Below the pieces are notes generated by a model. It was not told where the DNA came from. It ran no database searches and saw only the letters and a list, made by a program, of their open reading frames with translations. This document shows positions 1 through 8,497 of a DNA stretch of 53,075 nucleotides, piece after piece. Position numbers and translations under genes: made by a program. Within the stretch, counting starts at the first letter, position 1. Each line of letters begins with the position of its first letter. The stretch comes from JAFDZW01 sp035632315 (GTDB taxonomy: Bacteria; Bacteroidota; Ignavibacteria; Palsa-1295), in NCBI GenBank assembly GCA_035632315.1, contig DASQGZ010000051.1, positions 1 to 53,075 of the forward strand, read 5' to 3'.

Positions 1-44
1 ACCGAATCATTCGCAAACGTCAGATTGTTGAAGAAATTATATAA
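1..44 (+). CDS. 3' end of an unidentified upstream gene (partial)
   Basis: Only the last 13 codons are visible, reading RIIRKRQIVEEII and then TAA at 42-44. The stop overlaps the asd start by one base (TAATG), a coupling common in operons. That overlap is the main reason to treat this as a real gene end and not chance. The fragment is too short to assign a family. It suggests the asd-heme operon begins left of the window. Confidence 0.4.
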   Translation, partial: RIIRKRQIVEEII

Positions 45-1066
45 TGGCAAAAACGAATATCAGACTCGGAGTTGTCGGAGCAACAGGTGCCGTTGGCACG
101 GAGATGTTTCGTATCCTTGAAGAGCGCAATTTCCCGTACTCATCGCTTCGTGCGTTTGCAAGTGAACGTTCGGTCGGAAAGACTGTGCACTGTAATGGCA
201 AAGCGATCAAGGTCGAGCTGCTTGAATCTCGGATCTTTGCTGATTTGGATATTGCCCTCTTCAGTGCTGGCAGTAATATTACAAAACAATTTCGCGACGA
301 TGCGAAAAAAGCGGGCTGCCTTATTATAGATAATTCGTCAGCGTATCGAATGGATAAAGACGTGCCGCTGGTGATTCCTGAGATAAACGGCGAAGACTGC
401 AAATGGCATCACGGCCTCATTGCTGTACCGAACTGTGCCGCGATCGTTATGCTGATGGCAGTACATCCTATTCGACAGCTTGCAAAGATTCGACGCATTG
501 TTGTTTCTACCTATCAAGCAGCGAGCGGAGCCGGAGCAAAAGCGCTTGCCGAGCTTGAATCGCAAACAAAAGATATTGTCGAAGGTAAAGTAGCTGTTCC
601 AAATATACTTCCCTATCAGATCGCTTTTAATTTGTTTAGTCATAACACTACAATCAATGAAGCTGGTTATAATGGTGAAGAGTGGAAGGTTATTCACGAA
701 TCGAAAAAAATACTACACGATGAGAGCATCTCGATCACAGTAACATGTATTCGTGTTGCTGTCGCCCGTGCACACAGCGAAAGTGTGAATATAGAATTTG
801 CGGACAAACGCCCTTCAATCGATAAGGTCAGAAACATATTGAATCATTCGCCGGGTGTTCGCCTCGTTGATGACAGAACGAACAATTATTTTCCGATGCC
901 GCTCGAAGCAAGTGGGAGCGATGATGTGCTTGTCGGCAGGCTTCGCAATGATATTAGTAATCCGAATGCAATCGACCTCTTCGTTTCAGGCGACCAGCTC
1001 CGCAAAGGGGCGGCACTCGACGCAATTCAGATTGCAGAGTATGTGCTCCAAAATAACTTGATCTGA
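44..1066 (+). CDS. asd: Aspartate-semialdehyde dehydrogenase
   Basis: This enzyme reduces aspartyl-4-phosphate to aspartate-4-semialdehyde with NADPH, the branch point to lysine/diaminopimelate, threonine and methionine, in the cytoplasm. The 340-residue length is normal for the family. The N-terminus holds the dinucleotide-binding loop GVVGATGAVG. The catalytic cysteine is C131 in VPNCAAIV, and the ASGAGAKALAELESQ stretch matches the segment after the active site. The start gives a clean Rossmann N-terminus and overlaps the preceding stop by one base. It sits at the head of a heme operon, which is not an obvious functional partner; shared transcription is the simplest reading. A 59-base gap separates it from the next gene. 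Confidence 0.95.
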   Translation: MAKTNIRLGVVGATGAVGTEMFRILEERNFPYSSLRAFASERSVGKTVHCNGKAIKVELLESRIFADLDIALFSAGSNITKQFRDDAKKAGCLIIDNSSAYRMDKDVPLVIPEINGEDCKWHHGLIAVPNCAAIVMLMAVHPIRQLAKIRRIVVSTYQAASGAGAKALAELESQTKDIVEGKVAVPNILPYQIAFNLFSHNTTINEAGYNGEEWKVIHESKKILHDESISITVTCIRVAVARAHSESVNIEFADKRPSIDKVRNILNHSPGVRLVDDRTNNYFPMPLEASGSDDVLVGRLRNDISNPNAIDLFVSGDQLRKGAALDAIQIAEYVLQNNLI

Positions 1067-1125
1067 TACAAAACCACGATTAGGCCTTCTGAATGTTTGC
1101 CATTTTTTACGTGTTTTAATAATTA

Positions 1126-1971
1126 ATGTTTTCCATAAACGGAGTTATACAGGTTTTTCTGCCCATCTTATACGGCTCGTTAGTCGTATGCGGCTTACTT
1201 GCATTTTTTAAGAATTCCATTACCGAAAAGGTATTGTATCGCTTGACAATTACGGTGGCACTGATCCATGCCGTATATATAGCTACATATACTATCACAA
1301 CAGGTCATTGCTTGTTGACAAACGCATCAGAAATGTTCTCACTCGTCGCATTTACGCTGCTTGTCACATACACAATTGTCGAATTACGTCCGATAGGTAC
1401 GAAAGTCGGGACGGGATTGCTGGTAATGATCGTCGCGTTCGTATTTCAACTATTCTCTTCGTTGGGCACACACCCGGTTTTAGCGTCGGTAGTTAATCCG
1501 ATCTTTCTTGATGCCTCATTCAATGCTCATGTTACGATGGCTGTTTTTGGCTATGCAGCGCTTACGCTCTCGACCATTTATGGCTCGCTGTATCTGTTAT
1601 TATATCGTGCGATGAAGTATAATCGGTTCGGCGCAGTATTTAATCATTTACCGAGCCTTGCACGACTCGAACGATACGGCATTCGCTCGCTAGCTGTCGG
1701 CTTTGTCTTCCTCACGCTTTCGATCATTTTCGGGATCGTATTGATCAAAAAAAGTTTTTCATCTGCTGATGCTTCTCTTTATCTTCACGATCCAAAGACC
1801 GTCTCTACTGCACTCATTTGGCTTGTCTTTGGTGTCACACTGCTCGTTCGTACCCTTTGGCATCTCGAAGGCAGGAAGATCGTCGTCATTTGGATGTCAG
1901 GTTACGTTCTGACGCTTATTTCATCGACGATCGTGAATGCGTTCGGCACTGAATATCATAATTTCTTATAA
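1126..1971 (+). CDS. hemX: HemX/CcsA-type cytochrome c assembly membrane protein
   Basis: A 281-residue integral membrane protein with about eight hydrophobic segments. It resembles the CcsA/ResC/HemX family (cytochrome c assembly protein domain), which handles heme at the membrane or influences glutamyl-tRNA reductase abundance, as HemX does in Bacillus. Conserved-looking features are a histidine at the start of a central helix (NAHVTMAVFGYAAL) and the C-terminal WHLEGRK loop followed by a final helix. It lies three bases before hemA, the same arrangement as hemA-hemX neighbours in other bacteria, which favours HemX over a dedicated cytochrome c maturation protein. No resB-like partner is present here. 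The family call is firm; the precise role is inferred. Confidence 0.75.
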   Translation: MFSINGVIQVFLPILYGSLVVCGLLAFFKNSITEKVLYRLTITVALIHAVYIATYTITTGHCLLTNASEMFSLVAFTLLVTYTIVELRPIGTKVGTGLLVMIVAFVFQLFSSLGTHPVLASVVNPIFLDASFNAHVTMAVFGYAALTLSTIYGSLYLLLYRAMKYNRFGAVFNHLPSLARLERYGIRSLAVGFVFLTLSIIFGIVLIKKSFSSADASLYLHDPKTVSTALIWLVFGVTLLVRTLWHLEGRKIVVIWMSGYVLTLISSTIVNAFGTEYHNFL

Positions 1972-1974
1972 CCA

Positions 1975-3291
1975 ATGCCCTCGAAGCTGATCGCCGTCGG
2001 AATATCGCACCACTCTGTCCCGGTAGAGTACCGAGAAAAGGTGGCGTTATCCGAAAGCGAAACACGACAGCTTCTCGAACGCCTCAAAGATAGCTTCACC
2101 GATGAAGCGCTTGTCATATCGACGTGCAATCGTTCCGAGATCTATGTTCGCCCGACCAATAACGAAGTATCGTCAGAGTTTTTGATCGATCTACTGCTTG
2201 AATCGAAGAATGTCCCCTTGCACGATCGTAATATATTCAAAGAGAAGTTTACCCGGCTTTCCTATTGTGATGCCATCACACATTTGTTCGAAGTGATCGC
2301 GAGCGTTGATTCGCAGGTCTTCGGCGACCAGCAGATATTTGCGCAAGTGAAAGATTCATTCCGTATTTCTGAGGAAACAGGTGCATGTGGCACCTTTATG
2401 ACAAAGCTTGCCCATGCTGCATTTCGTGTAGCCAAGCGCGTTCGAAATGAAACGAACATCACTATTGGGGCAGGAACGGTCAGTTATGCTGCGGTCGAAT
2501 TTGCTCGTAAAGTTTATGACGATCTCAAAGACAGAACAGCTCTTATCATTGGCGCCGGTGAAACGGCTTCTCTTGCAGCATCTTATTTAGTAGAACGCGG
2601 CATACGAACGATTCACGTTGCTAACCGAACAGTCGAAAACGCAGAATCTCTTTTAGAGCAGCTTCGCGGGCAAGCTCCGCTTGTTCATTCCAAAGCCCTT
2701 ACACTAACCGAACTACGCATCGCACTTGCCGATGCAGATATTATCATCAGTTCGACAAGCGGCCGAGAGATCATTCTGGACGAAGCTCAAATGAAGCAGG
2801 CCCTCCGCGAGCGCCGGGATCCGAGTCCGGTCGTCATCATTGATATTGCAGTACCTCGGGACATAGACCCAAAGATCGCCAGCCTCCCGAATGTGTTTCT
2901 TAAAGATATTGACGATCTCTCAGCGATCGTAGACCAGAATCTTGAGAAGAGAAAAGCAGATCTGCCGAAAATAAAAGCGATCATTAACGAAGAGTTCGAA
3001 GTATTTCTTGATGTACTTTCTCGGCTCGAGGTCGGGCCCACGATCGCTGAACTTCGTGGTCGCTTCGAGCGAATCAGGCAAGCGGAGCTTGAACTTCATC
3101 GTAATGGACTTTCACCAGAAGCGTTTGACAAACTCGATGAGATGACACGAAAGATGTTCAATCGCCTCCTTCACACTCCAACTGTAATGCTGAAAGCCCC
3201 TCGTACAAGTAAAGACGATCTTCAGGCACGCATTGAAACAATTCGGCTTCTCTTCGCACTCGATGAACAGAATACGTCAAAGAATGAATAA
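1975..3291 (+). CDS. hemA: Glutamyl-tRNA reductase
   Basis: The first committed step of C5-pathway tetrapyrrole synthesis: NADPH-dependent reduction of glutamyl-tRNA(Glu) to glutamate-1-semialdehyde. The 438 residues show the N-terminal catalytic domain (GISHHSVPVEYREK and active-site C51 in STCNRSEIYV), the FGDQQIFAQVKDSF motif, the NADPH-binding loop GAGETASLAASYL near residue 190, and a C-terminal helical dimerisation domain. The start lies three bases after the hemX stop with no Shine-Dalgarno, typical of this genome. GSA aminomutase (hemL) and porphobilinogen synthase (hemB), needed for the next two steps, are not in the window. Confidence 0.97.
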   Translation: MPSKLIAVGISHHSVPVEYREKVALSESETRQLLERLKDSFTDEALVISTCNRSEIYVRPTNNEVSSEFLIDLLLESKNVPLHDRNIFKEKFTRLSYCDAITHLFEVIASVDSQVFGDQQIFAQVKDSFRISEETGACGTFMTKLAHAAFRVAKRVRNETNITIGAGTVSYAAVEFARKVYDDLKDRTALIIGAGETASLAASYLVERGIRTIHVANRTVENAESLLEQLRGQAPLVHSKALTLTELRIALADADIIISSTSGREIILDEAQMKQALRERRDPSPVVIIDIAVPRDIDPKIASLPNVFLKDIDDLSAIVDQNLEKRKADLPKIKAIINEEFEVFLDVLSRLEVGPTIAELRGRFERIRQAELELHRNGLSPEAFDKLDEMTRKMFNRLLHTPTVMLKAPRTSKDDLQARIETIRLLFALDEQNTSKNE

Positions 3292-3294
3292 GTA

Positions 3295-4242
3295 ATGCTC
3301 TTATCTGACAAACATATCGTCATTGGCTCACGAGGAAGCGAACTTGCAAAATGGCAGAGCGGCTTCATCAAGAATGAACTCAAAGCACGTTACCCATCTA
3401 TTGAGATTGACATCAAGATCATCAAGACGACAGGTGACCATCTTCTTGACTCTCCTCTTTCCGAGATCGGCGGCAAAGGAGTATTTACAGTTGAACTGGA
3501 AGAATCGTTATTACGAAATGAGATCGACATTGCAGTTCATAGTTTAAAAGATCTGCCAACTGCCATTCATCCTGAACTTGTGATCGCAGCAATTCCTATG
3601 CGAGCAGATGTTCGAGATGCATTACTTACAAATGAGAATGGGATGACTCTGGCATCGCTTCCGGCCGGGGCAACAGTTGCCACTGGAAGCCTGCGCCGCA
3701 AAGCCCAGCTCCTTGCGCTGCGGCCGGATATACATATTATTGACATTCGCGGCAACGTCCCGACTCGCGTGAAAAAACTTCGCGAGAACAATTGGGACGC
3801 AATGTTATTAGCAGCTGCAGGGTTGACAAGACTATCGATGGAATCCGAGATAAGCGAATATATTGATACGGATGTTATGCTCCCTGCACCCGGTCAAGGA
3901 GCACTTGCAATAGAATGCAGAGCGGACGATTCAGAAACGATCTCGTTGCTTGTCTCACTTAATGATGAAGAAACTTCTCGTTCGGTAAACGCAGAACGAA
4001 TTATTCTTGAGGCACTTGGCGGCGGCTGTCAATTACCCCTCGGCACCTATGTATATCCCAATACCGATGGTTATTTTCTTTCGGCATGCTTTGCTGATAT
4101 AGATGGTTCGTCCCTCGTCCGCCGGAAAGCACATTCATCCAAAGAATCATTGATCGAATCTGCCCGCTCACTTGCATCAGGATTATTGTCTGCGGGTGCG
4201 GATATTATTCTTGAGCGTTTGCACATAAACGAAGTAAAATAA
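3295..4242 (+). CDS. hemC: Porphobilinogen deaminase (hydroxymethylbilane synthase)
   Basis: Polymerises four porphobilinogens to the linear tetrapyrrole hydroxymethylbilane. The 315-residue length is standard. Recognisable blocks are GSRGSELAKWQS at the N-terminus, GGKGVFTVELEESLL, the catalytic-aspartate region DIAVHSLKDLPT, the cofactor-contacting LRRKAQLL and RGNVPTRVKKL, LPAPGQGALAIECR, and the dipyrromethane-attachment cysteine C245 in GGGCQLPLG. It begins three bases after the hemA stop and is followed 18 bases later by hemD, giving a contiguous hemA-C-D order. Confidence 0.97.
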   Translation: MLLSDKHIVIGSRGSELAKWQSGFIKNELKARYPSIEIDIKIIKTTGDHLLDSPLSEIGGKGVFTVELEESLLRNEIDIAVHSLKDLPTAIHPELVIAAIPMRADVRDALLTNENGMTLASLPAGATVATGSLRRKAQLLALRPDIHIIDIRGNVPTRVKKLRENNWDAMLLAAAGLTRLSMESEISEYIDTDVMLPAPGQGALAIECRADDSETISLLVSLNDEETSRSVNAERIILEALGGGCQLPLGTYVYPNTDGYFLSACFADIDGSSLVRRKAHSSKESLIESARSLASGLLSAGADIILERLHINEVK

Positions 4243-4260
4243 TAGCTATTTCACGTATCA

Positions 4261-5067
4261 ATGGCATCCGTTATTCTTACCCGACCGCAACAACGCACGC
4301 ATTCTACTGACAATACATTCACTGCTCTTCTTCTCGAGCATGGGATAAAGGTCATTGAGTTACCAATGATCCAGATTGATTTCCCGAAGAATCACAACGA
4401 TCTTGACGAGGCACTCACTCAGTTATCAAAAGGTGAATTTGATTATTGTGTGCTTTCAAGCCCGACAGCAATTGAGTTTTTTCATGATCGTGTAAACAAG
4501 CTTGGATTCTATGATTCAATAAAAGAAAAAATTGACTTTGCTACGGTAGGCGAAAAATCTGCTGCAAAGCTAACGGAATTCGGCTACCGAATAGGTGTCC
4601 CGCTTCCACATCAAAATGCCGGTGCCGCGCAGTTATTAACCGAACTTCGAACATTTAACATTCGTGGAAAAAAAGTCCTGTTGCTTCAATCGCAGATCGG
4701 GCTTGTTGTATTGAATCGAGCCTTCGAGATGTGTGGAGCAGAGATCGAACGTCATACTCTCTATGAAACATCAGGCCCGACCCTTCGCGATGCCGCGCGG
4801 CTAATCAATTTACTTGAAGAACAAAACGGAAGTCGTCCGAATGTGATCGCGTTCTTCTCTCCGTCTGCTGTTGAATCTTTTGTTCGTACGATCGTCCAAA
4901 TGTCGACGGAACTACGAAAAGATTTGCCTGCTCTTGCCGCGATCGGCGAAACGACTGCTCTTGAAATAAAGCTGTTATTAAAGAAGGAGCCTCAAATCGT
5001 GGCGCGTAAGGCAAACCAGGAATCACTCGCCAATGATATCATTGGTTACTTGAATCAGAATAAATGA
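4261..5067 (+). CDS. hemD: Uroporphyrinogen-III synthase
   Basis: Closes hydroxymethylbilane with inversion of ring D to give uroporphyrinogen III. HemD diverges fast; support here is its 268-residue two-lobed pattern (opening SVILTRPQQRTHS, then the VIAFFSPSAVESF segment and IGETTALEIK near the C-terminus, where family members carry the S/T-rich substrate cleft) and its position between hemC and hemE. The stop overlaps the hemE start (ATGA at 5064-5067), implying translational coupling. Confidence 0.9.
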   Translation: MASVILTRPQQRTHSTDNTFTALLLEHGIKVIELPMIQIDFPKNHNDLDEALTQLSKGEFDYCVLSSPTAIEFFHDRVNKLGFYDSIKEKIDFATVGEKSAAKLTEFGYRIGVPLPHQNAGAAQLLTELRTFNIRGKKVLLLQSQIGLVVLNRAFEMCGAEIERHTLYETSGPTLRDAARLINLLEEQNGSRPNVIAFFSPSAVESFVRTIVQMSTELRKDLPALAAIGETTALEIKLLLKKEPQIVARKANQESLANDIIGYLNQNK

Positions 5068-6125
5068 AAAAAAATTTACAGAACGATCTCCTTTTAAAAG
5101 CGGCGCGAAGAGAGCCTACCCACCGGGCTCCCGTCTGGTTTATGCGACAAGCAGGTCGTTATCTGCCTGAATACCGGGCGATCCGTGCAAAGAATGATTT
5201 CCTGAAGATGGTTAAGACTCCCGAGCTTGCTGCGGAAGTAACTGTTCAGCCTGTCGATCTTGTAGGTGTAGACGCAGCGATCATTTTTTCCGATATTCTC
5301 ATCGTACCGGAAGCAATGGGAATGAAGTTATTTGTGGAAGAAGGCAAAGGCGGCCCGCGCTTTCCTGATCCCATAAGATCGTATACACAGATCAAGGAGC
5401 TGCGTTCAGTAAATGTTCAAAGTGATCTCGGATATGTCCGAGATGCGATCGCTCTCACTGTTGATAAGTTAAATGGCCGCGTTCCGCTTATTGGTTTTAG
5501 CGGTGCACCGTGGACGCTGTTTTGTTATATGGTCGAGGGAGCCGGTTCGAAAGATTTTAAGCACGCAAAGCAAATGATTTTTACCCGTGAAGAGGATGCC
5601 CATCGTTTGCTTCAGAAGATTAGTGAAGTCGTAGCAGATTACTTGGTGATGCAGATCGAAGCTGGCGCTGATGTCGTACAGATATTTGACACATGGGCAG
5701 GTGTTCTGACGCCTGACGATTTCAAGGACTTTTCGCTTCAATATATATCAGATATTATTCGTGATGTCAAGCAGCGAACAGCAAATCGGGCCCCTATGAT
5801 CGTGTTTTGTAAAGGTGCGAATCAATCGATAACGGAGATCACGAGTACCGGATGTGACGTGGTCGGACTGGATTGGGGGGTGGATATTTCCGAAGTGAAG
5901 CTGCTCGTTGGAGATGAAGTTGCCTTGCAGGGAAATCTCGATCCATCGCTTCTTTATGCCCCATCACACGTCATAGAAGAGCGTGTCTTTGAGATCGCAG
6001 AACGAATGGGCGATCCGCGCGGTCATATATTTAATCTGGGGCATGGAATCAGCCCAGATGTCGATCCGGCGAATGCACGTGCATTTGTTGATGCTGCAAA
6101 ACGAGCGTATGGACGCAACTCATAA
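5064..6125 (+). CDS. hemE: Uroporphyrinogen decarboxylase
   Basis: Decarboxylates the four acetate side chains of uroporphyrinogen III to give coproporphyrinogen III, without a cofactor. The 353-residue protein carries the signature WFMRQAGRYLPEYR near residue 26, the catalytic aspartate in IIFSDILIVPEAMGM, GFSGAPWTLFCYMVEG, and the C-terminal FNLGHGISPDVDP. The start overlaps the hemD stop by four bases. Its last 17 bases overlap the proposed hemF start, so translation of hemD, hemE and hemF is probably coupled. Confidence 0.97.
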   Translation: MKKNLQNDLLLKAARREPTHRAPVWFMRQAGRYLPEYRAIRAKNDFLKMVKTPELAAEVTVQPVDLVGVDAAIIFSDILIVPEAMGMKLFVEEGKGGPRFPDPIRSYTQIKELRSVNVQSDLGYVRDAIALTVDKLNGRVPLIGFSGAPWTLFCYMVEGAGSKDFKHAKQMIFTREEDAHRLLQKISEVVADYLVMQIEAGADVVQIFDTWAGVLTPDDFKDFSLQYISDIIRDVKQRTANRAPMIVFCKGANQSITEITSTGCDVVGLDWGVDISEVKLLVGDEVALQGNLDPSLLYAPSHVIEERVFEIAERMGDPRGHIFNLGHGISPDVDPANARAFVDAAKRAYGRNS

Positions 6126-7023
6126 TTCTCTTCGACTTCGATGTACTGATTTCTTCCAAACATTACAGGAGGAGATCATTTCTGCCTTAGAATCTCTTGA
6201 GGGCACTGGAATTCATTTCCGAGAAGATACGTGGGATCGTCAGGGCGGTGGCGGCGGGCGTACAAGAGTTCTCGAAGAAGGGTATATTTTCGAAAAGGCC
6301 GGGGTTAATTTTTCTGCCGTGCATGGTGAATCTCCTCAGTATCTTAACAATATTTCAACCGGAGCAACTAATTTTTTTGCAACCGGCATTTCCCTTGTTT
6401 TGCATCCTCGTTCGCCAAGGATACCAACAGTTCACGCAAATTTCAGGTATTTTGAGCTTTCGAACGGAACGGCTTGGTTCGGCGGTGGTATGGATCTGAC
6501 TCCGTATTATCTTGACGAAGGCGATGCCATTCATTTTCACAAAACTATCAAGAACACCTGCGACAAACACAACCTTACGTATTACGCCCACTTCAAAAAA
6601 TGGTGTGATGATTATTTTTTTATTAATCATCGGGGTGAATGCCGTGGGATTGGCGGTATTTTTTTCGATAATTTGAGTGGTACACCTGCCGATCTCGAAC
6701 GAACATTTTCATTCCAACAAGATATTGCAAGAACATTCCTGCCTGCATACATTCCGATCGTAGAACATCATAAGGCCGATACGTTCTCTGACGAAGAACG
6801 TCGGTGGCAGGGAATTCGGCGAGGCAGGTATGTTGAATTTAATTTAGTATATGACAAAGGCACTGTATTCGGGCTTGAAACCCAAGGGCGAATTGAAAGC
6901 ATATTAATGAGCCTGCCTACGACCGCCCGGTGGGAATATGATCATCAACCAAGAAAAGGGAGCGAGGAAGCCCGCCTCGTAGAAGTGCTCAAACATCCGC
7001 GAGAGTGGGTGAAAGCATCATGA
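6109..7023 (+). CDS. hemF: Oxygen-dependent coproporphyrinogen III oxidase
   Basis: Uses O2 to oxidatively decarboxylate coproporphyrinogen III to protoporphyrinogen IX. Signature blocks: TWDRQGGGGGRTRVLEEG, HPRSPRIPTVHANFRYFE, WFGGGMDLTPYYL, RGIGGIFFDN and RRGRYVEFNLVYDKGT. I start it at the ATG at 6109 (MDATHNSLRL, 304 residues). The open frame extends upstream to 5983, but that part lies wholly inside hemE and has no HemF similarity. Choosing 6109 leaves a 17-base overlap with hemE and a normal family length. Use of HemF rather than radical-SAM HemN indicates oxygen is available to the organism. Confidence 0.95.
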   Translation: MDATHNSLRLRCTDFFQTLQEEIISALESLEGTGIHFREDTWDRQGGGGGRTRVLEEGYIFEKAGVNFSAVHGESPQYLNNISTGATNFFATGISLVLHPRSPRIPTVHANFRYFELSNGTAWFGGGMDLTPYYLDEGDAIHFHKTIKNTCDKHNLTYYAHFKKWCDDYFFINHRGECRGIGGIFFDNLSGTPADLERTFSFQQDIARTFLPAYIPIVEHHKADTFSDEERRWQGIRRGRYVEFNLVYDKGTVFGLETQGRIESILMSLPTTARWEYDHQPRKGSEEARLVEVLKHPREWVKAS

Positions 7024-7517
7024 GCATCATTCAACTCCTCATTTGTTTTGCGCTCACTGCCGTTGTCGTGTTTTTTTTACACTGGTATTCACATCAGCGT
7101 CTTCGCTCAAATATAATGATGCTTCCGTCAAGAACTCCCCTCTTAATATTCTTGTATAGCCGGTTGATTTATTGGTATATTTTTGCTATACTTATCTCAG
7201 CGTTTCTCATTGGGATGTATCAGTTTTCTGCCGGAGGAAACCAGACACGACAGATCATTGCGTACAAATCGTTCGGAGAAAACAACGTCCCGACGTTCAT
7301 TGTAGAAAAATTAAGTAACATTTTTTTGCCGCTTATTTTTCTTACGCTATTCATTGCTATAATTGCTCTCGGTTTCATTGGGAAAGCAGTCTTGAAGCAA
7401 ATGCCCGAGAGCGATAAACCCGATGTGCGATTTACAAAATTTCGCTTTACGTTCGTGTTAATGACGTTGTCTCTTATTTTACCGCCATTAGCGTTTGGCG
7501 CATTATTGCTACTATGA
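7020..7517 (+). CDS. Small integral membrane protein between hemF and hemH
   Basis: A 165-residue protein with about four hydrophobic segments (roughly residues 3-22, 37-62, 90-115 and 135-160) joined by short basic loops. It starts at ATG 7020, overlapping the hemF stop (ATGA); an in-frame ATG at 7005 is also possible. Its end overlaps the hemH start by four bases. This is the pathway slot where protoporphyrinogen oxidase belongs, and HemJ-type oxidases are also small four-helix membrane proteins. However, I do not see the HemJ signature in the sequence. Histidines sit at the end of helix 1 (HWYSHQ). Function unknown; a heme-related role is inferred only from position. Confidence 0.8.
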   Translation: MSIIQLLICFALTAVVVFFLHWYSHQRLRSNIMMLPSRTPLLIFLYSRLIYWYIFAILISAFLIGMYQFSAGGNQTRQIIAYKSFGENNVPTFIVEKLSNIFLPLIFLTLFIAIIALGFIGKAVLKQMPESDKPDVRFTKFRFTFVLMTLSLILPPLAFGALLLL

Positions 7518-8497
7518 CCTCGAAGAAAAAAGCTGTCGTGTTGATGCAATTTGGCGGCCCGGATTCGATGGAAGCCGTTGTGCCATTTCTCTATAATCTT
7601 TTTTGCGACCCGGATATTATCCAGATCCCACTCAGATTCATATTGCAAAAACCTCTTGCAAAACTGATTTCACGCGCACGAGCGAAACATGCGCAACACG
7701 GCTATCAGGAAATGGGAGGAAAGTCGCCAATCAATGAATTAACCGCATCGCAAATGAAGTCCTTGCAGCGCACGCTTGACGAACATTATGGGGCCGGTCA
7801 GATCATTGTAACTCTCGCAATGAGGTACTGGAAGCCTTTTACCGATGAAGCCGTGAAATTCTTACAACAACAAAATATTACAGACGTCCTTTTACTCCCA
7901 TTGTATGCACAATACTCAGTAACGAATGCAGGATCGAGCTTTCATGAATGGGATCGAAGTGTTAAACGCATAGGATCAAAGTTCAATGAAAGACGAGTAA
8001 AAGAGTTTTACAAGAACGAGCAATATATCGCAGCATTTAATGATCGGATCGATTCGGTCTTACGAAAATTTTCGTCACCAGACAATGTCTATATACTTTT
8101 TTCTGCCCATGGAACACCTGTTGATCTGGTAAAAAAAGGCGACCCATATTCGTTGCAAATTCAGGAAACTGTACAGCTGGTCATGGCTGCTCGATCCGGT
8201 AAAAATCGATATAGTCTTGCATACCAAAGCAAGGTAGGTCCGAAAAAATGGCTCGAGCCTTCAACAGAAGATGAAACACTTCGACTTATCTCTGAAGGAC
8301 ATAAAGACATTCTGGTCGTGCCCATTGCATTCGTAAGTGACCATATCGAAACAATTCACGAACTCGGTGACGAGCTTCGCCATACCGCAGAAAAAGCCGG
8401 AGCAAACCAATTTGAAGTAACAGAAGGGCTGAATGCCTCACCGCTGTTCATTCAGGCTCTCAAGGAAATCTGTATTAGAGAGTTAGACTTATTGTAA
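7514..8497 (+). CDS. hemH: Ferrochelatase
   Basis: Inserts Fe2+ into protoporphyrin IX to make protoheme, the last step of the classical pathway. The 327-residue protein has the N-terminal VLMQFGGPDSMEAVVPFL, the active-site histidine H199 in FSAHGTPVDLV, the YQSKVGPKKWLEP motif and the C-terminal acidic VSDHIETIHELG loop. It begins inside the previous stop (ATGA) and ends the heme operon. The last nine bases overlap the 3' end of the convergent secreted-protein gene, leaving no room for a separate terminator. Confidence 0.97.
   Translation: MTSKKKAVVLMQFGGPDSMEAVVPFLYNLFCDPDIIQIPLRFILQKPLAKLISRARAKHAQHGYQEMGGKSPINELTASQMKSLQRTLDEHYGAGQIIVTLAMRYWKPFTDEAVKFLQQQNITDVLLLPLYAQYSVTNAGSSFHEWDRSVKRIGSKFNERRVKEFYKNEQYIAAFNDRIDSVLRKFSSPDNVYILFSAHGTPVDLVKKGDPYSLQIQETVQLVMAARSGKNRYSLAYQSKVGPKKWLEPSTEDETLRLISEGHKDILVVPIAFVSDHIETIHELGDELRHTAEKAGANQFEVTEGLNASPLFIQALKEICIRELDLL

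Noticed and set aside
5983..6108. Upstream extension of hemF
   Set aside because: It lies entirely inside hemE and contains none of the HemF family sequence.
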